Below, piece by piece: positions 44,860-55,971 of a stretch of DNA of 64,000 nt. The stretch covers positions 186,001-250,000 of the forward strand of contig LNIY01000001.1 of the NCBI GenBank assembly GCA_001449105.1, given 5' to 3'. Position 1 is the first letter of the stretch. The number at the start of each line of letters is the position of its first letter. Both the position numbers and the translations under genes were made by a program. The notes beneath the pieces were generated by a model. It searched no databases, was not told the origin of the DNA, and worked only from the letters and a program-made list of their open reading frames with translations. The stretch comes from Caulobacter vibrioides. GTDB lineage: Bacteria > Pseudomonadota > Alphaproteobacteria > Caulobacterales > Caulobacteraceae.

Positions 44860-45858
44860 ATGACCGGCATCGACGTCGCCCGTTCCGCCGCGCCACCGCT
44901 CACGCGATGGACCGCGCCTTCCGTATGGAGCGAAGGCCTGGCCGCCGCGCTCGTCTGGATCGGCGCGGGCGCCCTGACCCTGGCCTGGCCCGACCTGACC
45001 GCCTGGAGCCGGACGGGCCTTTGGGCGCTGCTGCAGTTGACGCTGGCCGCGCCTCTGCTGGTTCTCTCGCTGGCCGGCGCCGCATGGCCGTTGACCGGCC
45101 GCTTGAAGCCGGCGGGCCGCTGGCTGATCGCCCTGCCTCTGGCCCTGACCGCCTGGCAGGTGCTCACCGCCAAGACCGGGATCCTGCCCCTGCCCTTCTT
45201 CCCGCCGCCGCAGTCGATCCTCGAGGTCTATACCGACGACGCCGGCCGGCTGGTCGAGAGCGTCGTGCACTCGCTGGCCCTGTTGCTGCCCGGCTATTTC
45301 GCCGGCGCGATCTTCGGCTTCGCGATCGGCGTCGCCGTCGGCTGGTCGAAGACCGCCAGCTACTGGGGCCACCCGATCCTGCGGTTCGTGGGGCCTTTGC
45401 CGGCTACGGCCTGGCTGCCGGTCGCGTTCTTCTTCTTCCCCGGCGCACGCAGCGCCAGCACTTTCCTGATCGGCCTGTCGACCCTGTTCCCGGTGGCCGT
45501 GCTCACCGCCTCGGGCGTCGGCAGCGTGCTCAGCGGCTATTACGACATCGCCCGCACGCTGGGCGCCTCGCGGTCGTTCCTGATCCGCAAGGTCGCGGTT
45601 CCGGCCGCCTTGCCGCACGTGTTCGTCGGACTGTTCATGGGCCTGGGGGCCTCGTTCGCGGTGCTGATCGTGGCCGAGATGATGGGCGTGAAGGCGGGCC
45701 TGGGCTGGTACCTGCAATGGGCGCAGGGCTGGGCCGCCTACGCCAACCTCTATGGCGCGCTGATCATCATGGCGCTGCTGTTCTCGGGCCTCATCGGCCT
45801 GTTGTTCGCCGTCCGCGACCGGGTCCTGGCCTGGCAGAAAGGCATGGTGCGCTGGTGA
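44860..45858 (+). CDS. ABC transporter permease, SsuC/TauC-like
   Basis: This 332-aa membrane protein belongs to the SsuC/TauC permease family. The conserved cytoplasmic EAA loop reads ARTLGASRSFLIRKVAVPAALPH near residues 230-250, and FPPPQSILEVY (residues about 110-120) matches the family's 'l-P-P-P' segment. The N-terminal 90 residues carry two to three extra hydrophobic segments not usual in SsuC. Start at 44860 after a 10-bp gap; the stop overlaps the ATPase GTG. Confidence 0.88.
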   Translation: MTGIDVARSAAPPLTRWTAPSVWSEGLAAALVWIGAGALTLAWPDLTAWSRTGLWALLQLTLAAPLLVLSLAGAAWPLTGRLKPAGRWLIALPLALTAWQVLTAKTGILPLPFFPPPQSILEVYTDDAGRLVESVVHSLALLLPGYFAGAIFGFAIGVAVGWSKTASYWGHPILRFVGPLPATAWLPVAFFFFPGARSASTFLIGLSTLFPVAVLTASGVGSVLSGYYDIARTLGASRSFLIRKVAVPAALPHVFVGLFMGLGASFAVLIVAEMMGVKAGLGWYLQWAQGWAAYANLYGALIIMALLFSGLIGLLFAVRDRVLAWQKGMVRW

Positions 45859-46649
45859 GCGTTCTCGAACAGACCCTCGACGCCTCGCCGGCGTCCTCGC
45901 CTCACGGCCTGTCGGTGCAGGCCCGCCGGGTCAGCCACGCCTTCGCGACCAAGAACGGCCCGCTGCCCGTGCTCGACGACGTCAGCTTCACCATCGAAGC
46001 CGGCGAGTTCGTGGCCCTGCTGGGCCCCAGCGGCTGCGGCAAGTCCACTCTGTTGCGACTGCTGTCGGGCCTCGATGCGCCCCGCGAAGGCAAGATCGGC
46101 GCGGACGGCGTGCGGATCACCGGCCCCGATCCGAGCCGCCTGCTCGTGTTCCAGGACCCGACGCTCTATCCGTGGCGCTCGGTGCGGCAGAACCTGGCCG
46201 TCGGCCTGGAGACCCGCGGCGTGCTCAAGCAGCAGAAGGGGCGGATCGACGAGATCCTGCGCCTGGTCGGCCTGGAAGCCTTCGCCGACGCCCTGCCGCA
46301 CGAGCTTTCCGGCGGCATGGCCCAGCGCGCGGCGCTGGGGCGGGTGCTGGTCAACGAGCCGCGCCTGCTGCTGCTGGACGAGCCGCTGGGCAAGCTGGAC
46401 GCCCTCACCCGCATGACCCTGCAGGAAGAGTTGCTGAAGATATGGCAGGCCCGCCGCTTCACCAGCGTCCTGGTCACACACGACGTCGAGGAAGCCCTGC
46501 TGCTGGCCCAGCGCATCCTGGTGTTCAGCGACCGTCCGGCCCGCATCATCCGTGAACTGGCCGTGCCGCTCGACTATCCGCGCCGGCGGGAAGACCCGAC
46601 CTTCGTGGCCCTTCGCCAGGAAATCCTGGCCGGGCTCGCGCCTCACTGA
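45855..46649 (+). CDS. ABC transporter ATPase, SsuB/TauB-like
   Basis: This 264-aa ATPase powers the importer. Walker A GPSGCGKST at residues 57-65, signature LSGGM at 151-155, Walker B LLLLDEP with D175, and the switch His in VLVTHDVEEALLLA are all present. The family match is to nitrate/sulfonate/taurine-type ATPases. Start: GTG at 45855 overlapping the permease stop. Its last bases overlap the 3' end of the opposite-strand esterase gene (46643-46649). Confidence 0.92.
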   Translation: MSVLEQTLDASPASSPHGLSVQARRVSHAFATKNGPLPVLDDVSFTIEAGEFVALLGPSGCGKSTLLRLLSGLDAPREGKIGADGVRITGPDPSRLLVFQDPTLYPWRSVRQNLAVGLETRGVLKQQKGRIDEILRLVGLEAFADALPHELSGGMAQRAALGRVLVNEPRLLLLDEPLGKLDALTRMTLQEELLKIWQARRFTSVLVTHDVEEALLLAQRILVFSDRPARIIRELAVPLDYPRRREDPTFVALRQEILAGLAPH

Positions 46650-47527
46650 CCAGGGACGCCGAGCGTGCGCAGCCAGGTCAGGAACAGCTCCGGCCAGGCG
46701 GCGGCCGAGGAGCCGGCCGGCGCGCGCAGGCCAAACCCGTGGCCGCCGCGCTCGAAGACGTGCAGGGCCGCTTCCACGCCCTTCGCGCGCCACGCCTGGA
46801 ACGCCTGCAGGCTGTTGTCGACGGGCACGCGCGGGTCGTCGGCCGCATGGAAGAGGAAGGCCGGCGGCGGCGACTTGGGCGGGCCGGGATAGAGCGGCGA
46901 GCGGGGCGAGGCCGGAACGTTCAGATAGGGATAGCCAAGACCCAGGAAATTGATCCGGAGCGGATCGCGGTCGGCCTGATCGACTGGCGGATAACCGATT
47001 TCATCGCCGCGAGCGACAAGGCCCGCCGCGATCGTTCCCCCCGCCGAGAAGCCCAGGACGCCGATGCGGCGCGCGCCCGTGCGGCGGGCCAGCAGGCGCA
47101 GCGCCCGCGCCGCGTCGTGCAGCATCACGTTCTGGCCGTCGGCCCAGCCCTCGCCCGGCAGGCGATAGAGCAGCGCGCCGGCGGCGTAGCCCGCGCCCGC
47201 CAGCCAGCGGCAGACCTCCTCGCCTTCCTTGTCGAACACCACGCGGTTGAAGGCGCCGCCGGGAATGACCAGCACCGCCGTATCGGCGGGACCGGCGGGA
47301 CGATGCAGGCTCAGGCGCGGCTCGCGCACGCCGGAGATGTCGCGCCCCTTGCGTCCCTGGTCCTCGACCTCACGCACGGTCTCGCGGACGGTGACGCCTG
47401 CGCCGCCCGGCGCCCCGGCCGGCCACAGAGGGATCGTCTCGGTCCGGGGCGCTGTCGAGGCCGCGGAGCCGGTCTTAGCGAGGGACGAAGCGCCGAACGC
47501 GCCGGCGAGAAGGATGCGTCTGTTCAT
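46643..47527 (-). CDS. Exported alpha/beta-hydrolase (acetyl-esterase-like)
   Basis: This 294-aa protein has a short RR-containing signal peptide (residues 1-22). The alpha/beta-hydrolase features are the oxyanion motif IPGGAFNRV, the serine nucleophile S161 in GFSAGG, and ADDPRVPV with a final His263 in GGHGFG. This pattern fits the BD-FAE/acetyl-xylan-esterase-like family. It converges on the ABC ATPase gene with a 7-bp overlap and is divergent from the receptor gene at 47695, so it may be controlled from the same gap. Substrate unknown. Confidence 0.85.
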   Translation of the reverse strand: MNRRILLAGAFGASSLAKTGSAASTAPRTETIPLWPAGAPGGAGVTVRETVREVEDQGRKGRDISGVREPRLSLHRPAGPADTAVLVIPGGAFNRVVFDKEGEEVCRWLAGAGYAAGALLYRLPGEGWADGQNVMLHDAARALRLLARRTGARRIGVLGFSAGGTIAAGLVARGDEIGYPPVDQADRDPLRINFLGLGYPYLNVPASPRSPLYPGPPKSPPPAFLFHAADDPRVPVDNSLQAFQAWRAKGVEAALHVFERGGHGFGLRAPAGSSAAAWPELFLTWLRTLGVPGQ

Positions 47528-47590
47528 GCGGGCTCCCTTGATCGGAGACGGCCCCTAGCAGAGGCGGCCGATCAGTCCCTTTTGGAAATC

Positions 47591-47605
47591 CTATTAATCC
47601 GATAG
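47591..47605. promoter_or_regulatory. CTA-N9-TAG element, copy 3
   Basis: CTATTAATCCGATAG, extended to CCTAT-N7-ATAGG, lies in the 167-bp gap between the divergent esterase and receptor genes, about 90 bp before the receptor start at 47695. The 15-bp frame matches copies 1 and 2 at 38351 and 38489, and it too is followed by an A-rich run. Confidence 0.45.
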
Positions 47606-47694
47606 GAAAAATTGAATAACGACATTTGCCCCCCTCAAGCTACTCCGCCCCGGCTCGCCGACCGGTCGGCGTCAAGCCATCTGGGGGATTTCCA

Positions 47695-49974
<2,280 letters not shown>

Positions 49975-49990
49975 TCGAGGCGCTCCCAGC

Positions 49991-51055
49991 ATGACCGCAT
50001 CGAGTGAAGTCTCCTGGTTCTCGGCGCTCTGCGACGACGACTATGAGTTCCTGGGCGTACCAGACCCGGCGCTGGCGTCGAGCTGGGAGCATTGCCGCAA
50101 CATCGCCCTGGCGGCCGAAGCAGGCGGTTTCGACAACCTGCTTCTGCCGTCGGGCTATGGCCTGGGCATCGACACCCTGGCCTTCGCGGCCGGGATCGCG
50201 CCGCTGCTGAAGCGCATGCGCCTGCTGGCGGCCGTGCGCGTCGGCGAGGCCTGGCCGCCGCAGCTGGCCCGCCAGCTGGCGACCATCGACCAGATGCTGG
50301 GCGGCCGGCTGACGATCAACATCATCTCCAGCGACCTGCCCGGCGAGACCCTGGCCAGCGGCCCGCGCTATCGCCGCACGGTCGAGGCCATGACCCTGCT
50401 GCGCGCCTTCCTGAACGGCGAGAGCGTCGACTTCGACGGCGAGTTCTGGAAGCTGAAGCTGGATCCGCCGCGCATCCGGCCAGTGTCCGGCCGCGCGCCG
50501 CCGTTCTATTTCGGCGGCCTTTCGGAGGACGCCCGCGAGGCCGCCGCGCAAGGCGCCGACGTCTACCTGATGTGGCCCGATCGGCTGGACGTCGTTCGCG
50601 ACACCATCGCCGACCTGACGGCCCGCGCCCATAAGCGCGGCCGCAAGCTGAAGTTCGGCTATCGCGTCCACGTCGTGGTGCGCGAGACCGAGGAAGAGGC
50701 CCGCGCCGCCGCCGACCGCCTGCTCTCGCGCCTCGACGCCAAGACCGGCGAGGCGATCAAGAACCGCTCGCTCGACAGCCAGTCGGCCGGCGTGCGCCGC
50801 CAGGTCGAACTGCGCGAAGCCTCGGCCGGCGACGGGTTCGTCGAGGACAATCTGTGGACCGGCATCGGCCGGGCCCGCTCGGGCTGCGGCGCGGCGATCG
50901 TCGGCGATCCCGACCAGGTGCTGGCCAAGCTGAAGGCCTATCAGGACCTCGGGATCGAGGCCTTCATCCTGTCGGGCTATCCGCACCAGGCCGAGGCCGA
51001 CCTCTTCGCCCGCAACGTCCTGCCGCGCCTCGCGCACGGCCCGCTGGAGCTCTAG
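49991..51055 (+). CDS. LLM-class flavin-dependent monooxygenase, SsuD-like
   Basis: This 354-aa protein belongs to the luciferase-like monooxygenase family, the FMNH2/O2-dependent group that desulfonates alkanesulfonates (SsuD) or related compounds. Matching segments are an N-terminal AALCDDDYEFLGVP-like entry, LLPSGYGLGIDTLAFAAGIA, QMLGGRLTINIIS (the SsuD G-R-L-x-I-N-x-x-x motif), GEFWKLKLDPPRI and the PPFYFGGLSEDARE signature. Start at 49991 follows the receptor stop by 16 bp. No flavin reductase is adjacent. The sulfonate assignment is a family-level inference. Confidence 0.85.
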   Translation: MTASSEVSWFSALCDDDYEFLGVPDPALASSWEHCRNIALAAEAGGFDNLLLPSGYGLGIDTLAFAAGIAPLLKRMRLLAAVRVGEAWPPQLARQLATIDQMLGGRLTINIISSDLPGETLASGPRYRRTVEAMTLLRAFLNGESVDFDGEFWKLKLDPPRIRPVSGRAPPFYFGGLSEDAREAAAQGADVYLMWPDRLDVVRDTIADLTARAHKRGRKLKFGYRVHVVVRETEEEARAAADRLLSRLDAKTGEAIKNRSLDSQSAGVRRQVELREASAGDGFVEDNLWTGIGRARSGCGAAIVGDPDQVLAKLKAYQDLGIEAFILSGYPHQAEADLFARNVLPRLAHGPLEL

Positions 51056-51058
51056 GTC

Positions 51059-52342
51059 ATGGCGCATGGCGCATACCTGCCGCCGTCGGAGACGACGGGC
51101 CAGGCGACTTCCAATCGGCGCTGGCTGCTGCTGGCCTTCCTGATCGGCGCGGGCATCCTCAACTATGTCGACCGCCAGATCATCGCGATCCTCAAGCCGG
51201 TGATCGAAAAGGATCTGGGCTGGACCGACGCCGACTACGGGACGCTGGCGGCGCTGTTCCAGTTCTCGGCCGCGGTGGCCTTCGCCTTCACCGGCTGGAT
51301 CGTCGACAAGCTGGGCGCGCGCCTGGCCGCGCCCGTCGGCGTGGCGGCCTGGAGCCTGGCGGCGATGGCCCACGGCGTGGCCGTCACCTTCGGCCAGTTC
51401 GGCCTGGCCCGCGTGGCGCTGGGCGCGACGGAGTCGATGGGCACGCCCGCCGGCATCAAGGCCCTGCGGGCTCTCTTCACGGACCGCATGCGCTCGCTGG
51501 CCGTCGGCATCTCCAACGGCGCCCCGAACATCGGCGCCATCGCAACGCCGCTTCTGCTGCCGCTGCTGGCCGCCGCCGTGGGCTGGCGCGCCTCGTTCAT
51601 GATCGTCGGGGCCGCGGGCTTCATCTGGGTCGCCGCCTGGTTCGCCGTCTCGCGCAAGGCCGACCTGCCGCACGAGCCCGCCCAGGCCAAGGACAAGGGC
51701 CAGACCCTGGCGATGCTGCGCGACCGTCGCACCTGGGGCCTGGCCGGCGCCAAGGCGCTGTCGGACCAGGTCTGGTGGCTGATGCTGTTCTGGGCCCCGG
51801 ACTTCTTCCACCGCGTCTTCGACCTGACCATGGCGCAGCTTGGTCCCGCCCTGGCCGGCGTCTACGGCCTGGCGGCCCTGGGCTCGATCGCGGCCGGCTG
51901 GATCGGCGCGCGCCTGCTGGATCGAGGCTGGAGCCTGAACGCCGTGCGCAAGACCTCGATGCTGGTCTGCGCCCTGTTGGTCCTGCCCGTGCCGCTGGCG
52001 GTGCTGGCGCAAAGCCACTGGGTCGCCGTGGGCCTGCTGGGCCTGACCCTCGCCGCGCACCAGGGGTTCTCGGTCAACATCTTCGCCACCATCACCGACG
52101 TGATCCCGGCCCGCCGGATCGGCGCGGTGACCAGCTTCGGCGCGCTGTGCGGCAACTTCGCGGGCATGGGCATCGTCTACCTGGCCGGCAAGATCCTCAC
52201 CGGCGGCCACGGCTACCTGCCGCTGCTGCTGATCGCCGCCGCCTCCTACCTCGTGGCGCTGGCCTGGCTGCAGCTTTGGCTGCCGCGCCTGACCCCGGCC
52301 GAGGACGACCACATCCCCTTGGCCCCCGCCCCTTCCCTCTGA
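51059..52342 (+). CDS. MFS transporter, hexuronate/ExuT-like (ACS family)
   Basis: This 427-aa 12-helix transporter has the ACS-family signature: the first helix ending in LNYVDRQIIAILKP, the conserved SAAVAFAFTGWIVDKLGAR loop (the MFS RxGxR-type motif between helices 2 and 3), and GTPAGIKALRALFTDRMR. Related members carry sugar acids such as hexuronates or phthalate-type acids. It starts 3 bp after the monooxygenase stop and is followed by a dehydrogenase, so it probably moves the substrate or a product of that pathway across the inner membrane. Confidence 0.88.
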   Translation: MAHGAYLPPSETTGQATSNRRWLLLAFLIGAGILNYVDRQIIAILKPVIEKDLGWTDADYGTLAALFQFSAAVAFAFTGWIVDKLGARLAAPVGVAAWSLAAMAHGVAVTFGQFGLARVALGATESMGTPAGIKALRALFTDRMRSLAVGISNGAPNIGAIATPLLLPLLAAAVGWRASFMIVGAAGFIWVAAWFAVSRKADLPHEPAQAKDKGQTLAMLRDRRTWGLAGAKALSDQVWWLMLFWAPDFFHRVFDLTMAQLGPALAGVYGLAALGSIAAGWIGARLLDRGWSLNAVRKTSMLVCALLVLPVPLAVLAQSHWVAVGLLGLTLAAHQGFSVNIFATITDVIPARRIGAVTSFGALCGNFAGMGIVYLAGKILTGGHGYLPLLLIAAASYLVALAWLQLWLPRLTPAEDDHIPLAPAPSL

Positions 52343-52360
52343 GTGAGCTTGAGTAGAGAT

Positions 52361-53443
52361 ATGACGCAGCCCCTACGGTTCGGGATCGTCGGCGCGGGCA
52401 TGATGGGCCGCGAGCACATCCGCAACCTGAAGCTCCTGCCCGGCGCGCGGCTGACGGCCCTGGCCGATCCGACGCAAAGCTCGCTGGACTGGGCCCTGAG
52501 CGAGGCCGGCGACCCGAGCGTCGCGACCTTCGAGACGTCGGAGGCCCTGGCGGCCAGCGGCCTCGTCGACGCGGTGATCGTCGCCTCGCCCAACTTCACC
52601 CATCGCCAGGAGCTGGAGCCCCTGTTCGCCGCCGGCCTGCATATCCTGTGCGAAAAGCCGCTGTGCACGACCCTGGACGACGCCCGCTGGGCCGTCGAGC
52701 GGGCCAAGGCCCACGCAGGCGTCTTCTGGACCGGCATGGAGTATCGCTTCATGCCGCCGGTCGCCGCCTTCGTCGAGCGCGTGCACGCCGGCGAGATCGG
52801 CCGGCTGGTGCAGCTGTCGATCCGCGAGCACCGCTTTCCGTTCCTGCCGAAGGTGGGCGACTGGAACCGCTTCTCGGCCAACACCGGCGGCACCATGGTC
52901 GAGAAGTGCTGCCACTTCTTCGACCTGATGCGCCTGATCGTCCGCGACGAGCCGGTGCGGGTCTACTGCTCGGGCGCGATGGACGTGAACCACCTGGACG
53001 AGCGCTACGACGGCCGGACGCCGGACATCATCGACAACAGCTTCACGGTCGTCGACTTCGCCGGCGGCCAACGCGCCATGCTCGATCTCAACATGTTCGC
53101 CGACGGGGCCGAGAACCAGGAGGAGATCGGCGCGGTGGGCGACACCGCCAAGCTGGAGGTGTTCATCCCCAGCGGCGACGTGGTCCTGAGCCCCCGCGTC
53201 GGCTTCCTTCAGCCCAAGCAGGTCAGCCGCACCCACGTGGGCGTCGACCAGGCGGCCCTGGACGCCGGCTCCCACCACGGCGCGACCTTCCACCAGCTGG
53301 AGGCCTTCCTGGCCGCCGTCGCCGGAACGGCCCCCGTCCAGGTCACCGCCGAGGACGGCCTGCGCGCGGTGGCCATCGGCGTCGCCGCCGAGATCAGCGC
53401 GCGGGAGAAACGGGTCGTGGAGCTTGGCGAACTCGGCTTCTGA
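52361..53443 (+). CDS. Gfo/Idh/MocA-family oxidoreductase
   Basis: This 360-aa NAD(P)-dependent dehydrogenase has a Rossmann opening (RFGIVGAGMMGREHIR), the family's catalytic-Lys segment CEKPLCT, and the later GTMVEKCCHFFDLMR motif with the conserved His and Asp. Such enzymes oxidise sugars or sugar acids. ATG at 52361 was preferred over a GTG at 52343 because the Rossmann strand begins directly after it; the GTG would add six residues. It ends the monooxygenase/MFS/dehydrogenase gene set. Confidence 0.88.
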   Translation: MTQPLRFGIVGAGMMGREHIRNLKLLPGARLTALADPTQSSLDWALSEAGDPSVATFETSEALAASGLVDAVIVASPNFTHRQELEPLFAAGLHILCEKPLCTTLDDARWAVERAKAHAGVFWTGMEYRFMPPVAAFVERVHAGEIGRLVQLSIREHRFPFLPKVGDWNRFSANTGGTMVEKCCHFFDLMRLIVRDEPVRVYCSGAMDVNHLDERYDGRTPDIIDNSFTVVDFAGGQRAMLDLNMFADGAENQEEIGAVGDTAKLEVFIPSGDVVLSPRVGFLQPKQVSRTHVGVDQAALDAGSHHGATFHQLEAFLAAVAGTAPVQVTAEDGLRAVAIGVAAEISAREKRVVELGELGF

Positions 53444-53445
53444 AC

Positions 53446-53470
53446 CCGCCGTCCAAGTCATGAACGGCGG
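53446..53470 (+). terminator. Hairpin downstream of the dehydrogenase gene
   Basis: CCGCCGT and ACGGCGG form a perfect 7-bp stem around an 11-nt loop, 3 bp after the dehydrogenase stop. It has no U-tract. The position at the end of the operon, facing a convergent gene, supports a termination or mRNA-protecting function. Confidence 0.45.
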
Positions 53471-53612
53471 CGATGCCCCCAGGAGGCGGCGACGTCGCGG
53501 ATGTTTTGCGCGTCATGCCGGCCGAAGAGCGGGCTCTCCGGCCTACGACGTGACCGGAACCGCCGTCTTCCGCGTCCGGTTCTGATCAAGACAGCCTGAA
53601 AGTTCGCCGCTC

Positions 53613-54740
53613 CTAACGACCCAGGCCGGCCATCGCCTGGGCCAGGGTCTTGCCGCCGGGGCTGAGCGGCGTGCGCAGGGCGGTTTCCACGATCCGGCGG
53701 GCCAGAGCCTCGTCGCCGGCGGCTTGCAGCAGCAGGACCCGCGCCAGGGCGGCCGAGAAGCTGTCTCGGTCGAGGCGGGCGGCGACCTCCGCGTGGCGGG
53801 CGGCGCCGTCGAGGTCGCCCCGCATCACGTCCACGACCGCCAGGCCGCCGTGCCCCTCCGAGAAGGCGCCGTCCAGCGCCACGACCTTCTCGAACCGCGC
53901 CCGGGCGCCGTCATAGTCCCCGTTGGTGAAATGCGCCCAGCCCGCGGCGACCCAGGACCCCAGGTGATCGCCGTAGCCGGCGGCGCCGCGGTCGAGATAG
54001 GCGGAGGCCTCGCCCCCCTGCCCGTCCAGCAACAGGGTCAGCCCCTTGCCGATCAGGGCGCGCGGGTTGGTCTGCCCGTCGGCGGCCGCCAGGGCCCGAT
54101 CGAAGGCCGCGCGAGCCGCGCCGACATCCTCGCCCTCCAGCGCCAGCATGCCCAGCACCGACTGGCCGTCCGAACCCTCGCCTGCGCGCGCCGCATAGGC
54201 GCGGGCAAGGTCCAGGCGTTCGTCGTCGAGGGCGGCGGCGGCCAGCAAGCCCATTAGCCGCTCGTCGGTCGCGCCGGCGGCGGTCAGGCGCTCGCCCAGC
54301 GCCAGGGCCCCGTCGATCCGCCCCTGATGGTGCAGCGTCTCGACCTTCAGCGCCGCCGCGCCCGGAACCTCGGCGATGGTCGCCTCGTCGAGCAGATCGT
54401 CGGCGCCGACATAGTCGGCCAGCATCGCCCTGCACCAGGCCAGGTTGAACTTCAGGCCCGCGGCGTCGGGCGCCCGCAGAAGCAGCGCGGCGAAGATGGC
54501 GGCGGCATCGTCGAAACGTTCGGCGCGAAGCGCGATCAGCCCGGAGAGGTTGAGCAGCTCCGGCGGCGACGCCTCGATCGCCTCGCGCCGGCGCAACAGG
54601 GACGAGGCCTGTTCCAGGTCGCCTTCGTCGAAGGCCGCCCAGGCCGCGTCGGCCAACAGGCGGACATTGGCCGGATCGTGTTCCAGATAGCCGAGCAACC
54701 TGGCGAGAACAGAGCCGGCGGCGGTCGCGGCGGACATCAT
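53613..54740 (-). CDS. Tetratricopeptide-repeat protein
   Basis: This 375-aa protein is built of about ten TPR-like helix pairs, for example ANVRLLADAAWAAFDEGDLEQASSLLRRREAIEA, GAFSEGHGGLAVVDVMRGDLDGAARHAEVAARLD and SWVAAGWAHFTNGDYDGARARFEKVVALD. No signal peptide or catalytic domain is visible. ATG at 54740 has GGAG 6 bp upstream; longer in-frame readings overlap the divergent flagellar promoter and give no sensible protein. It is divergent from fliQ. A scaffold role in flagellar assembly is possible but unproven. Confidence 0.82.
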   Translation of the reverse strand: MMSAATAAGSVLARLLGYLEHDPANVRLLADAAWAAFDEGDLEQASSLLRRREAIEASPPELLNLSGLIALRAERFDDAAAIFAALLLRAPDAAGLKFNLAWCRAMLADYVGADDLLDEATIAEVPGAAALKVETLHHQGRIDGALALGERLTAAGATDERLMGLLAAAALDDERLDLARAYAARAGEGSDGQSVLGMLALEGEDVGAARAAFDRALAAADGQTNPRALIGKGLTLLLDGQGGEASAYLDRGAAGYGDHLGSWVAAGWAHFTNGDYDGARARFEKVVALDGAFSEGHGGLAVVDVMRGDLDGAARHAEVAARLDRDSFSAALARVLLLQAAGDEALARRIVETALRTPLSPGGKTLAQAMAGLGR

Positions 54741-54935
54741 GGAGCACTCCATCACAGCACTGGGGGAAACACTCGCAATGCGCGATCCCGCGCCGCGCCG
54801 CCTTCCCCTCGCCGCGCAAGCTAGAGCCCGGCTCAGGCGTCGTCCAGCGCTTCCGGGCCCTGACGATCCAGCGCTTGCCATGGTCACGCTTCCGTGCCAC
54901 TTCGCGCATAGGGCGAGCGAGTACGGGGGATTTTC
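54741..54935. promoter_or_regulatory. 195-bp divergent promoter region before fliQ
   Basis: This gap separates the TPR gene from fliQ. It is GC-rich with no clear sigma-54 (TGGC-N8-TTGC), sigma-28-like or CtrA (TTAA-N7-TTAA) site that I can support. The fliQ start has a GGGGGA Shine-Dalgarno at about 54925-54930. No other feature was seen. Confidence 0.4.
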
Positions 54936-55202
54936 ATGGGCTCCGACCAGGCGGTCGAGCTGGCGCGTCAGCTGCTGTGGAGCAGCCTTGTCATCGCCGC
55001 GCCCGTGCTCATCGTCGCGCTGCTCGTGGGCCTGCTGATCAGCGTGTTCCAGGTGGCGACCCAACTTCAGGAAATGACGCTCAGCTACATTCCCAAGCTG
55101 GCCGCCGCGGCCCTGGTGCTGTTGATCCTGGCGCCCTGGATGATCGAACGGATCACCCGCTTCGCCGTCCAGATGTTCAAGATGATCCCGGCGATGGGCT
55201 GA
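54936..55202 (+). CDS. fliQ: Flagellar export-gate protein FliQ
   Basis: This 88-aa protein has two transmembrane helices and the FliQ family pattern: AVELARQLLWSSLVIAAPVLIVALLVGLLISVFQ followed by the QMTL-type EMTLSYIPKLAA segment and a second helix. The usual length is 85-90 aa. It is the first gene of the flagellar run and is followed by fliR at 1 bp. Confidence 0.93.
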   Translation: MGSDQAVELARQLLWSSLVIAAPVLIVALLVGLLISVFQVATQLQEMTLSYIPKLAAAALVLLILAPWMIERITRFAVQMFKMIPAMG

Positions 55203-55203
55203 A

Positions 55204-55968
55204 GTGGGTTCAGGCGTTCCCCTCGTCGATTGGGCCTTTTCCGCCGTGCTGCTGTCGCTGCGGATCGCACCGGTGTTCGCCCTTGCGCCGCCGTTCACCC
55301 TGACGCGGGTTCCGGCGACCTTCCGCGCGCTGTTCGGCGTCGGGGTCGCGGCCTGCATGGCTTCCGGCCTGCCGGCCGACGCCGCGATCGCCGACCTGAG
55401 CGCCGGCGGACTGCTCGTCGCCGCGGCGCGCGAACTGGCCCTCGGCGGGATCTTCGTCATGGCCTTCCAGGTGACATTCGGCGCCATCTACTTCGTGGGC
55501 CGGACGCTGGACATCCAGGCCGGCTTCGGCCTGGCCATGTTGATCGACCCGACCACCAACAACCAGACGCCGCTGATCGGGACGCTGTTCGCCTATCTGG
55601 CCGGAGCGATCTTCTTCGCCATGGACGGCCACGGGCAGCTGCTGCGCATCTTCGCCGCCACGCTGGACGCCATGCCGCTGGGCGCGGGGCACTTTCCGGC
55701 GTCGACCCAAAGCCTCACCCGCTTCATCTCGATCGTGTTCCTGACCGGCTTCGGCGTGGGCGGCGGCGCGATACTGTGCCTGTTCCTGGCCGACCTGGCG
55801 ATCACCGCCCTGTCGCGCACCGTGCCGCAGATGAACGTGCTGATCCTGGGCCTGCAGGTGAAGGGCCTGCTGCTGCTCGTCGTGCTCCCGGCGACCTTCG
55901 GCGTCGCCGGCTCTCTCCTGGCGCGGATGATGGTCATCCTGCTCGAGAGCCTGCCGGGGTTGCTGTAG
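55204..55968 (+). CDS. fliR: Flagellar export-gate protein FliR
   Basis: This 254-aa membrane protein matches FliR in length and in its segments RIAPVFALAPPF, ALGGIFVMAFQVTFGAIYFVGRTLDIQAGFGLAML, and LNVLILGLQVKGLLLLVVLP-like C-terminal helices. Start: GTG at 55204, 1 bp after the fliQ stop. Three bp separate it from flhB. Confidence 0.92.
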   Translation: MGSGVPLVDWAFSAVLLSLRIAPVFALAPPFTLTRVPATFRALFGVGVAACMASGLPADAAIADLSAGGLLVAAARELALGGIFVMAFQVTFGAIYFVGRTLDIQAGFGLAMLIDPTTNNQTPLIGTLFAYLAGAIFFAMDGHGQLLRIFAATLDAMPLGAGHFPASTQSLTRFISIVFLTGFGVGGGAILCLFLADLAITALSRTVPQMNVLILGLQVKGLLLLVVLPATFGVAGSLLARMMVILLESLPGLL

Positions 55969-55971
55969 GCC

